Origin: Deltaproteobacteria bacterium IMCC39146 | GTDB lineage: Bacteria; Desulfobacterota; Desulfuromonadia; Desulfuromonadales; BM103 | Assembly (NCBI GenBank): GCA_030005635.1 | Contig: JARUHP010000009.1 | Coordinates: forward strand, 1-64,000 | Direction of reading: 5' to 3' | Length of the DNA: 64,000 bases | Shown here: positions 1 through 6,308 of the stretch, one piece after another | Position numbering within the stretch: the first letter of the stretch is position 1 | How the letters are laid out: every line of letters begins with the position of its first letter | The notes under the pieces: model-generated | Database searches by the model: none | What the model was told of the DNA's origin: nothing | The model's input: the letters and a program-made list of their open reading frames with translations, nothing else | Program-made: the position numbers and the translations under genes

Positions 1-122
1 TCAAGGACGAGTTCGGAGGCCGCAGCGTTCAGGTCCGTGGCCCGGATAAGGTCATGATGCACGCCATGTTCGGCGTCGTGACCTTGTTTGCCGACCAGTT
101 GCTCAAAGTCACAGGTTGCTGA
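1..122 (+). pseudogene. C-terminus of a DDE-type transposase (cut by window edge)
   Basis: An open frame enters from the left edge and stops at TGA 120-122. The 39 visible residues include VRGPDKVMMHAMFG and end FADQLLKVTGC, which resembles the C-terminus of IS4-type DDE transposases. The catalytic region lies outside the window, so the family and integrity are unknown. About 110 bp downstream begins a 52-bp segment that recurs inverted at 5076-5127 and probably belongs to the right end of this IS. Confidence 0.6.
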
Positions 123-231
123 TTGTCACGGAGCAAAAGATGAGTTTACAGGGAGACGTCTGTTCCAAAAGCCGAAAACCGGCCAAGTAGATCGTTTCCT
201 GCCGTGCTTTTTTAGCTGAGACGGGAAACCA

Positions 232-283
232 AGGCTTCAACTTGTTCTGAAGTGCCTCAGCCCAGGACTTTTGCAAAAGGCTC
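232..283 (+). repeat. IS right-end segment, 52-bp copy 1
   Basis: This 52-bp stretch (AGGCTTCAACTTG ... TTTTGCAAAAGGCTC) is identical to the reverse complement of 5076-5127. It follows the transposase stop and probably forms the terminal part of that IS, with the outer edge near 283. Identity ends on both sides of the 52 bp. Confidence 0.7.
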
Positions 284-323
284 TATTGATAGAGGTATTC
301 AGTAAGCTCTTTAATACACAAAA

Positions 324-365
324 CTATGGCCGCCTGGATCAGTTCCGAGCGGCCATTTATTATTT
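324..365 (+). terminator. Hairpin with T-rich tail
   Basis: The arms ATGGCCGC (326-333) and GCGGCCAT (349-356) are followed by TTATTATTT. This is a plausible intrinsic terminator isolating the barrel gene at 551 from the IS. Confidence 0.6.
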
Positions 366-550
366 GTCAGGATTTTCAGGAATTGCTCTCAGTAGATGTT
401 TTCGGGGTCCGAAATTTTCAGAAGCAACTATTGAGTCACAAACTTTTTGATTTTTAACACTGATTAGCATATTTTACTCCTGCCTTAGATATTTGCTTGT
501 GTGAATTTAGACAACGGATAATATCTTCATAACTTTGAAAGGATAATATT

Positions 551-1315
551 ATGTGTATTAAAGCTAGAGTGGTAATGATGGCCCTGTTTCTTATTTGTTC
601 CTCTGTAAATACTTACGCCGATGAACTAGTTATGGCCAAGACAGGTTATCAACTTCTCAGCCCGAGTGGTAGCATTGCTGGTACGGTTAATGGAGTAGGG
701 CAAAAAGTTAATATTGAACGGGACCTAAGTTTGGATGACAGTGAAGATGTAACAGCTGAAATTGCTCTACAATTAGGGGACTCACGTTTGTCTTTCAACT
801 ATTTGCCTATCAAATTCTCTGGAACTGGAAACCTGAAGGTTGCTGGCACATTTAATGGACAAGGTTTCAGCATAAATGACTTGGTTAAAAGCGATCTCTC
901 TCTCGATTTATACGACATTGGCTACACTTATTATTTTATAAATATGGATGATTTGCCAAGCCGCTTTCAACTTGGTATGGAGCTAGCTGTAAAAATCGCC
1001 GATGCAGAAGTTAAGTTCAACGACATTACTGCGGGATTTGTTGAATCCGAATCCGTAACTGCCCCCATTCCAACTATTGGCGCTAGAACTAGAATCGCTC
1101 TTGCTGATGTTGTTGGTATAACCGGTCGCGTTGGCTATTTAGAGTATGAAGACAATCATTTTCTTGATGCTGAAGCACAAGTGGAATTTTCACCCTTGCC
1201 AATGGTTGGTATTTATGGTGGCTACCGTTACTTTGATTTGAAGATAGATGAGGATGATGTATTTATTGAAACCGATTTTTCTGGGCCGTTCGTCGGCGCT
1301 TTAGTGCGTTTCTAA
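551..1315 (+). CDS. Outer-membrane beta-barrel protein (OMP_b-brl / TIGR04219-like)
   Basis: The 254-residue product starts with a signal peptide (about residues 1-23, ending near TYADE). It then shows alternating hydrophobic/polar strands typical of a small outer-membrane barrel and ends in a C-terminal aromatic (ALVRF), the usual barrel-assembly signal. The pattern resembles TIGR04219-type OMP_b-brl proteins of unknown function. GAAAGGA (537-543) supports the start. The gene stands alone between two hairpin terminators in AT-rich accessory DNA. No substrate can be inferred. Confidence 0.65.
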   Translation: MCIKARVVMMALFLICSSVNTYADELVMAKTGYQLLSPSGSIAGTVNGVGQKVNIERDLSLDDSEDVTAEIALQLGDSRLSFNYLPIKFSGTGNLKVAGTFNGQGFSINDLVKSDLSLDLYDIGYTYYFINMDDLPSRFQLGMELAVKIADAEVKFNDITAGFVESESVTAPIPTIGARTRIALADVVGITGRVGYLEYEDNHFLDAEAQVEFSPLPMVGIYGGYRYFDLKIDEDDVFIETDFSGPFVGALVRF

Positions 1316-1338
1316 ATCAACCATTCCCGACATATTGA

Positions 1339-1378
1339 AAAGAATGGCCTGTCTACTTGGATAGGCCATTCTTGTTTT
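1339..1378 (+). terminator. Intrinsic terminator of the barrel gene
   Basis: The arms AGAATGGCCT (1341-1350) and AGGCCATTCT (1363-1372) enclose a 12-nt loop and are followed by TGTTTTG. It lies 24 bp after the barrel-gene stop. Confidence 0.8.
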
Positions 1379-1379
1379 G

Positions 1380-1450
1380 CAGGGTCAGTAAGAATTTCGC
1401 CATTCAGGCAATTCAATACCATTCAGGCAATGAGAGAGGATAAATAACAA
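1380..1450 (+). repeat. 71-bp degenerate repeat, copy A
   Basis: The segment starts CAGGGTCAGTAAGAAT and ends GAGAGGATAAATAACAA. It aligns without gaps to 3317-3387 at 52 of 71 positions, and more weakly to the reverse complement of 6113-6183. Conservation is concentrated at the two ends. The origin may be the terminus of an IS. Confidence 0.6.
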
Positions 1451-1553
1451 TTAGACTGGACAGTTCGAGTCCAGCACAGCCAAAGTGCACATTATCGAGT
1501 CCAGAAATACAGGCAGGTGTTTAATCTGGCAAACTGCCAGGTCAAATTATCCG

Positions 1554-2642
1554 TCAGCCACCTCCAGGCGCTTTTGCAGCACCACAATCCATTCTTTCCG
1601 TTGTGCCGTTCGGACGATAATTCCAAAGCAGAAGCCCAATCAGAACAAACGCTGAAATTGAGTAGATCCATGAATCCGTACCATGGTCAGCATGCGAAGC
1701 CCAGTCCAGTACATCGATTGATAACCATTCGTAGATCCGGTTGACGATCCAGCCGAAGGCCAAAGAGCAGGTAGCAATAGCGGCGACATAAACAACGGTT
1801 GTTGCCTTGCCTAGGTGTTTGGCTACAACTGTCATTGTTGCAGCATTTGTAGCAGGACCAGCGAGCAAAAACACCAGCGCAGCACCTGGAGACAGCCCTT
1901 TTAGTACAAGCGCCGCCGCAATCGGTGTGGATGCACTGGCGCAGATGTAGAGTGGAATGCCGATGATCAGCATAATAAGAAGAGAACTGTATTCCCCGCC
2001 AAGGTAGCGATCCACGAAGTCAATCGGGACGAAATAAGAGATCACTCCGGCAATTAGAATCCCAAGCAGCAACCAGCCGCCAATATCTTTGAGCAAATCA
2101 GTGAACGCATAAATGACTCCGTCCTTGAGACGCTGGAGAACTGGCTTCTGCTGAGCAGACAACGTGCTCTTGTCAGGATCCTCCGAACAGCAACTATCTG
2201 CCGTGTCAGTCTTAAACACTTCTTTCTGCTCAGGCAATAAATTGATCAACGAGCCTGTTGCCAGGGCAGTAATAAAAGCTGAGACAGGGCGGATAATGGT
2301 CATGAGCGGGTCGAGCAAGGCCCAAGTGATGGCAACCGAGTCGACTCCTGTTTCAGGCACAGAAACAAGAAACGATGCCGTTGCACCTTTGCTGGCCCCC
2401 TGTTTGCGCAGGCCAATGGCTACCGGTATGACTCCGCAAGAGCAAAGCGGCAGAGGAACACCAAACAGCGATGCCTTGAATACGGAACGAAAACCATTTC
2501 CACCAAGATGTTTGACGATGGCTTTCTCCGGGATCAGAACTTTCAATAGACCTGCAGCAAAGAAGCCAAAGATGACAAACGGCGCTGCCTCTTTAAAGAT
2601 CAACCAACATTCTTTTGCGATACCAACTAATACTTCAATCAT
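1554..2642 (-). CDS. Inner-membrane permease, ArsP_1/DUF318 type (SO_0444-like Cu/Zn efflux)
   Basis: This 362-residue protein has about eight to ten membrane segments in two blocks (residues 1-130 and 190-345) around a hydrophilic linker carrying CCSEDPDKS. The motif PLPLCSCGVIP near residue 60-70 is diagnostic of the ArsP_1 permease family. A duplicated small-residue helix ASASTPIAAALV appears in the second half. Members of the SO_0444 group are implicated in copper/zinc export. It lies 19 bp downstream of an ArsR-type repressor on the same strand, so a metal-induced two-gene operon is likely. The exact substrate is inferred only. Confidence 0.75.
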   Translation of the reverse strand: MIEVLVGIAKECWLIFKEAAPFVIFGFFAAGLLKVLIPEKAIVKHLGGNGFRSVFKASLFGVPLPLCSCGVIPVAIGLRKQGASKGATASFLVSVPETGVDSVAITWALLDPLMTIIRPVSAFITALATGSLINLLPEQKEVFKTDTADSCCSEDPDKSTLSAQQKPVLQRLKDGVIYAFTDLLKDIGGWLLLGILIAGVISYFVPIDFVDRYLGGEYSSLLIMLIIGIPLYICASASTPIAAALVLKGLSPGAALVFLLAGPATNAATMTVVAKHLGKATTVVYVAAIATCSLAFGWIVNRIYEWLSIDVLDWASHADHGTDSWIYSISAFVLIGLLLWNYRPNGTTERMDCGAAKAPGGG

Positions 2643-2661
2643 AATGTGAGACTCAACGGCA

Positions 2662-3027
2662 TCAGTCGTTTTTTAAGTGTTCAAAAATGTTTGACAGCAC
2701 ATCCTGCACGTAGCTGTCTGCGACCGAATAATAGGCAATTTTCCCCTCTTTGCGATAACGTACCAGCCCCTTCGTACGCAATAGTCTGAGTTGGTGAGAT
2801 ACCGCTGAGGATGAAATATTCAGGATTGCAGCAAGATCACAAACACACAATTCTGTTGTGTTTAGTGACCGTAAAATGCGAAGACGTGAGTTGTCCCCTA
2901 GCAAACTGAAAAGCTCTGCTGCCTCAGTGACTAAACGTTCTCCAGGCATATTCTCTGTCGCTTGCATGACCTGTTTCTGATGAATAATATTAACCTGACA
3001 GCTCACTTGGCACATGTCTTCATTCAT
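2662..3027 (-). CDS. ArsR/SmtB-family metal-responsive repressor
   Basis: The 121-residue winged-helix protein (from the ATG at 3027) carries ELCVCDLA, the CxC metal-binding motif of the alpha-3 helix in ArsR/CadC sensors. A recognition helix follows (SSSAVSHQLRLL), then a wing region with RKEGKIAYY. Two extra cysteines sit at the N-terminus (MNEDMCQVSC), as in CadC-like sensors. An earlier in-frame ATG at 3045 exists, but the start at 3027 has GTGAGGGTG upstream and overlaps the stop of an 11-codon upstream ORF. It probably represses itself and the permease. Confidence 0.8.
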   Translation of the reverse strand: MNEDMCQVSCQVNIIHQKQVMQATENMPGERLVTEAAELFSLLGDNSRLRILRSLNTTELCVCDLAAILNISSSAVSHQLRLLRTKGLVRYRKEGKIAYYSVADSYVQDVLSNIFEHLKND

Positions 3028-3066
3028 GACACCCTCACTTGGCACATGTCTTCATTCATGACACCC
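3003..3066 (-). repeat. 32-bp perfect tandem duplication over the arsR start
   Basis: The 32-bp unit occurs at 3003-3034 and again at 3035-3066 without mismatch. Each copy contains a ribosome-binding-like GAGGGTG and an ATG with the first codons of the regulator. Because 32 is not a multiple of three, the upstream copy is out of frame and forms a short ORF. Confidence 0.9.
3024..3059 (-). other. Upstream mini-ORF coupled to arsR (11 codons)
   Basis: From the ATG at 3059 the frame reads MNEDMCQVRVS and stops at TGA 3024-3026. The stop overlaps the regulator start as ATGA. It arises from the 32-bp duplication and repeats the Cys-containing N-terminus of the regulator. It could act as a translational leader or be a neutral by-product. 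Confidence 0.5.
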
Positions 3067-3073
3067 TCACTTT

Positions 3074-3123
3074 CATATGTACTTATATGTCTAGTTGTTA
3101 CAGACTTGGACTTCCCCTGTCAA
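3074..3123 (-). promoter_or_regulatory. arsR promoter with candidate operator
   Basis: On the minus strand TTGACA (3118-3123) is followed after 17 bp by TAACAA (3095-3100). Just downstream is the dyad CATAT-N6-ATATG (3074-3089), placed where a repressor would block initiation. AT-rich dyads of this kind are typical ArsR/SmtB operators. Confidence 0.55.
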
Positions 3124-3316
3124 TGGTTACGCACGCCGAAACTTTGCTAGAAGAATTGACTTTTTCTCCTAGGTTTAAACTATGAGGATGATCATGATGC
3201 AAGCAGTTAGAAGGAGCCTATCGATAATCATTGCATTTGCGGTTATTGTCTAATGGCTTATAAGTTGAGCGTGTCAGCCGCAAGACTGCTAGGTAGCTTT
3301 CAGCATTACTGGAATA

Positions 3317-3387
3317 CAGGGTTAGTAAGAATTTCGCATTTCGGTCAATCTGAGCACCTTCTGTCAATGTAGGAGGACAAATAAGAA
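3317..3387 (+). repeat. 71-bp degenerate repeat, copy B
   Basis: The segment starts CAGGGTTAGTAAGAATTTCG and ends GGAGGACAAATAAGAA. It aligns to copy A (1380-1450) at 52 of 71 positions without gaps. It ends 4 bp before the stop of the GT-C gene. The rest of 3067-3390 shows no gene. Confidence 0.6.
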
Positions 3388-3390
3388 TCT

Positions 3391-4962
3391 TTAATGACTT
3401 TTCCACGGAGGCGGACGGCGCGATTTTTCCAAGGCTTCTTGAGCTAACGAATGTTGGCCTAGTTTGGTGAAAATTAGATACATGTTGTAATAACACTTTT
3501 TGTCGTAAGGACTGAGTGACAGAGTTTTGTTAAGGTACTCAATTGCCTCCCTAGGTTTGCCATTTAGGTATAAGGTTATCCCCATATTGTGATTGGAAAC
3601 GGAACAGTCTGGGTTGACCGCCAGAGCATGTTCCCACAGTACGGCATTATTACTCCAACGCTGAGATTGTTGAAAACTTAAAAATGCAAAAAAAAGGCAG
3701 ATACAAGTGATAAGTGTAACGGATGTTTTGTGATAAATCTCAACAGCTTTTTGTGTTGCATGCAAAAATAAAAATATCAAACCAGGAAGAATCGCATACC
3801 AGTATCTGTCCGCCGTCAGCATTGCCGAGGGCCAGAGATTAGATACCGGCAACCAGAAAGCCAGACACCAGACCAGCGCAAAAAAAACATTTGAATTTTG
3901 TTGCTTTCCGGAATGGAAGAGAAAGGTTATTACAGCAATTATTGTGATGATTGACAGAGCAACCGGAAATTCAACCCATGTATCTGGAGCAGGAATGGCA
4001 TACGCGGGTGCCAGATTAACAGGCCAGATTATCTTCGGTATCATCGTTCCCCACGATTTCAACAAAAGATGGATATAATCTGTTAGGTCAGGCTTTGGGT
4101 AATAGTTCGCGCGACTAATTATTTCCCAGGCATTTAATTGCAACTCTCTTATGCCGCCTATAGATACCAACTTCCAAACATATGCAAGGCAACCGAGTCC
4201 GAACAAAGTCATGAGTGATTTGATTGGCGATAGTCTTGCCAAAAGACGTTGATCGGGTGAAATAAAGCGGTATTCATAAACTAACCAAAGGAATGGAACC
4301 AGAAGAGCATTTTGCTTTGCTTGGCAGGCTATTAAGTAGAATATAACGCTGCAAAAAAACAACATGAGTCGACGACTTTTTTGACTCTGATAAGCCCAGC
4401 CATAAACCAGTACCGAAAAGATAGAAAAAGCTAAAGATAGACTGTCTTTACGATTTGAAATATTGGCGACAACTTCGACATTAAGAGGATGTACCAGGAA
4501 GATTAATGCTCCCAAAAATGCAGGAAGGCTTCTTGAGAAAAGCTTACGTGCTAAAACATATATAAGTATTGCGTTTAGACCATGCCAAAAAAGCTGCTGA
4601 AAATGATAGCCGAAAGGATTGTTGCCAAAGAAAAAAAAGTCTAATAGAAATGTAATTTCTCTCAATGGCCTCCCAGGACGGGTGTCGTTAAAGAACCCCG
4701 ACAATGATTTTGTGTCGGGGTTGTTGACTAATACACCAAAGTCATCGATGGACCAATCATGATAAAAGTTTTGATGAAAAAGAGCATATGTAAGTATCAA
4801 CAATAAAAGACAATGGATTACAGGAGATGAATATCGCAGATGAGATTTTAGTGTTATAGAAAGCGACTTGATATTTTTCTGCAAAGGAAGGAGCCCCCAA
4901 TGATTTTGACAGTGCCATACAGTTAAAGATTGTTTATTAGCAATTCCAAAATGTATTGTCAA
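3391..4962 (-). CDS. GT-C-type membrane glycosyltransferase with TPR tail (TMTC-like)
   Basis: This 523-residue protein has about ten membrane helices. The first extracytoplasmic loop contains the acidic motif WSIDDFGVLVNNP followed by RPGRPLREITFLLD, and a later loop carries NISNRKDSLSL. Both are characteristic of the TMTC/dolichyl-phosphate-mannose GT-C group. The C-terminal part (about residues 440-510) forms two TPR-like repeats. It probably transfers a lipid-linked sugar outside the cytoplasm. The acceptor is unknown. No clear ribosome-binding site precedes the start, so the first residues are uncertain. Strong AT bias and IS surroundings suggest transfer. Confidence 0.6.
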   Translation of the reverse strand: MTIHFGIANKQSLTVWHCQNHWGLLPLQKNIKSLSITLKSHLRYSSPVIHCLLLLILTYALFHQNFYHDWSIDDFGVLVNNPDTKSLSGFFNDTRPGRPLREITFLLDFFFFGNNPFGYHFQQLFWHGLNAILIYVLARKLFSRSLPAFLGALIFLVHPLNVEVVANISNRKDSLSLAFSIFSVLVYGWAYQSQKSRRLMLFFCSVIFYLIACQAKQNALLVPFLWLVYEYRFISPDQRLLARLSPIKSLMTLFGLGCLAYVWKLVSIGGIRELQLNAWEIISRANYYPKPDLTDYIHLLLKSWGTMIPKIIWPVNLAPAYAIPAPDTWVEFPVALSIITIIAVITFLFHSGKQQNSNVFFALVWCLAFWLPVSNLWPSAMLTADRYWYAILPGLIFLFLHATQKAVEIYHKTSVTLITCICLFFAFLSFQQSQRWSNNAVLWEHALAVNPDCSVSNHNMGITLYLNGKPREAIEYLNKTLSLSPYDKKCYYNMYLIFTKLGQHSLAQEALEKSRRPPPWKSH

Positions 4963-5070
4963 TTTTGGATAATTTATTAAGCCTCTGGTGCCTGCATGTT
5001 TTCAATCAAAAGAATATGCAATGAGGAAAAAATCTTAGAAATCACCACTTCCGAGAAGATAAACGGCTTA

Positions 5071-5271
5071 TTATTGAGCCTTTTGCAAAAGTCCTGGGCT
5101 GAGGCACTTCAGAACAAGTTGAAGCCTGAACTGATCGCTATCCTTAAATTTTTTATAAAACGTTTCAAATGACTCTAACTGTTGATTGCCAGGATTATCA
5201 TTGTTAGATTCTGAGTATGAACCAACTAAAAGAGCAACTGATAACGCAAGTGCGCATATAATTTTTGACAT
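5071..5271 (-). pseudogene. Truncated exported protein, second integron cassette gene
   Basis: The frame begins with a signal peptide (MSKIICALALSVALLVGSYS) and a short mature part containing FETFYKKFKDSDQF. After that the reading frame enters the 52-bp IS-end repeat, so the last 15 or so residues are not native. The start lies 10-17 bp after the attC crossover point, as expected for a cassette gene. It is probably a broken small lipoprotein-like gene of unknown function. Confidence 0.6.
5076..5127 (-). repeat. IS-end segment, 52-bp copy 2 (inverted, remnant)
   Basis: It is identical to the reverse complement of 232-283. No transposase is attached. The segment replaces the 3' end of the small lipoprotein gene at 5271, supplying its last codons and leading to the stop at 5071-5073. 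It is best read as a leftover IS end after a deletion. Confidence 0.7.
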
Positions 5272-5281
5272 AATAGTTGTC

Positions 5282-5351
5282 TAGTAACGTTTGAGTTCAG
5301 CTGATTTTTGGGGCGCAACCCTAAAATTTCCACTGCAACGATTTGTTAGGT
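5282..5351 (-). other. attC: Integron attC recombination site
   Basis: Read on the minus strand, the site begins ACCTAAC (R'' core, RYYYAAC), continues AAATCGTTGCAG, and has a central imperfect hairpin (ATTTTAGGG ... CCCCAAAAAT). It ends GCTGAACTCAAACGTTAC. The arms match the usual attC pattern TAACAAnTCGTT ... TGAACTCnnnCGTTA. The R'' core is the exact complement of G plus the first six bases (TTAGGT) of the adjoining cassette, the signature of a mobile gene cassette. Crossover is expected between 5288 and 5287. Confidence 0.8.
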
Positions 5352-5830
5352 TTCGGTTATTGGGTATATGTATAAGCATAAATATACCCATTTAATTTAT
5401 CAATACATAACCAGCCATTATGCCGGTTGAAATATTTTTTAGTCTCATAGAGCGTTAAATTTTTGAATTCGGTTTCTGGAAGCCACCACGCTTGAGGTGT
5501 GTGTGGAGAAGAATACTTAGTTGTATTATTGAATGGGGGTTTAAGATTACTTACCCATTTTTCAACATTTGCTATTTCAACCTTAATCCGTAAATATGAA
5601 GTGTAATCGGTAGGGCCAGGGACTCTGCCAGTTGAAACGATATTTTCTTGGATGAAATTAAATTCTAGAATTTCAGAAGGCAATTTTTCATTTTTGTGAA
5701 AGATTTTATGAATAGACTCGACCTTGTCAAAGGTTACAGATTTCACTCTTGGGGAATCGTCCCCACAGCCGACCAGAATGAAAATGATCAGAAGATTGAG
5801 TAAATTATAATTCATCGAATAGAAACCTAA
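5288..5830 (-). mobile_element. Integron gene cassette (lipoprotein gene + attC)
   Basis: The cassette would run from TTAGGT at 5830 to the G at 5288, a 543-bp unit with one gene followed directly by its attC. No integron integrase gene is visible in the window, so this may be a stranded cassette (CALIN-type) or the far end of an array. Confidence 0.65.
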
Positions 5831-5833
5831 CAT
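5357..5833 (-). CDS. Small lipoprotein, cassette-encoded, unknown function
   Basis: The product has up to 158 residues. A hydrophobic N-terminus is followed by the lipobox LVGC and then a soluble domain ending YIYAYTYTQ. The ATG at 5815 (MNYNLLNLL) is a better start than 5833 because 5833 lies on the recombination core itself. I do not recognise a family. Its stop is 5 bp from the attC core, the normal cassette layout. Codon use is AT-rich compared with the housekeeping genes. Confidence 0.6.
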   Translation of the reverse strand: MLGFYSMNYNLLNLLIIFILVGCGDDSPRVKSVTFDKVESIHKIFHKNEKLPSEILEFNFIQENIVSTGRVPGPTDYTSYLRIKVEIANVEKWVSNLKPPFNNTTKYSSPHTPQAWWLPETEFKNLTLYETKKYFNRHNGWLCIDKLNGYIYAYTYTQ

Positions 5834-6112
5834 TGATTCTACGAGCGAGTACGCGTGATATCACCCCGCAGTTAGTTGGTTAAGGTTTGTGCTTCAAATC
5901 CTTATTGCGAAAAACATTTCAGGTTGAAGTCGTCTAAATATTGAAGAACAAAATCCGAGTTAAGGGTCACAGACCATAAACACAAAAAGCCACCCGCTAT
6001 TTTACGGATGACTTGTGTCATAAATCTTTGTGCCACCTGTATTCTCAGATACCTACATAAATAAGACGCTGTCAATTTAGCTCAGTAATCGAGAGATGTC
6101 AAAGAGATGAGT
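5834..6112. other. Intergenic region with possible attachment site
   Basis: No gene was found in this stretch. On the minus strand the sequence just before the cassette reads GTAGAATCAATG and then TTAGGT, resembling the right arm of an attC or an attI. The left arm is not convincing. A perfect GTGATATCAC palindrome lies at about 5855-5864. Confidence 0.3.
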
Positions 6113-6183
6113 TTCTTGTTTCTCCTCTCGCATTGTATGAAGAGCGTGAATTTGACTAAAGTTGGTGATTCTCGCTAACCCTG
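6113..6183 (-). repeat. 71-bp degenerate repeat, copy C
   Basis: On the minus strand it reads CAGGGTTAGCGAGAATCACC ... GCGAGAGGAGAAACAAGAA. It has the same length and conserved ends as copies A and B. Being inverted relative to them, it could mark the opposite side of a former mobile segment. Confidence 0.5.
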
Positions 6184-6189
6184 ACTATA

Positions 6190-6230
6190 AGAAAAGGCCA
6201 CCAAGGATCGAACCCTGGTGGCCATAGTTT
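6190..6230. terminator. Hairpin terminator downstream of eptA
   Basis: The arms GGCCACCA (6196-6203) and TGGTGGCC (6216-6223) have T/A-rich flanks on both sides. It lies about 85 bp beyond the eptA stop on the minus strand and could work in either direction. Confidence 0.65.
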
Positions 6231-6308
6231 TGTCTTCTTAAATGGCTCTATCAATAAGAAGCCATTTTTACCTCATAAGTCGTGACTTCTTAAGAAATTA
6301 GCCGGCAG

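Noticed and set aside
1517-1744. 75-residue plus-strand ORF
   Set aside because: It is antisense to the end of the permease gene and has no start signal or recognisable features.
3218-3496. 92-residue minus-strand ORF near the GT-C 3' end
   Set aside because: It overlaps the GT-C coding end in another frame and spans the 71-bp repeat. Nothing supports it as a gene.
5832-5905. attI or intact attC upstream of the first cassette
   Set aside because: Only the right-arm-like GAATCAATG/TTAGGT is present. The left arm and palindromic fold are unconvincing, so it is left as a possible site without a label.
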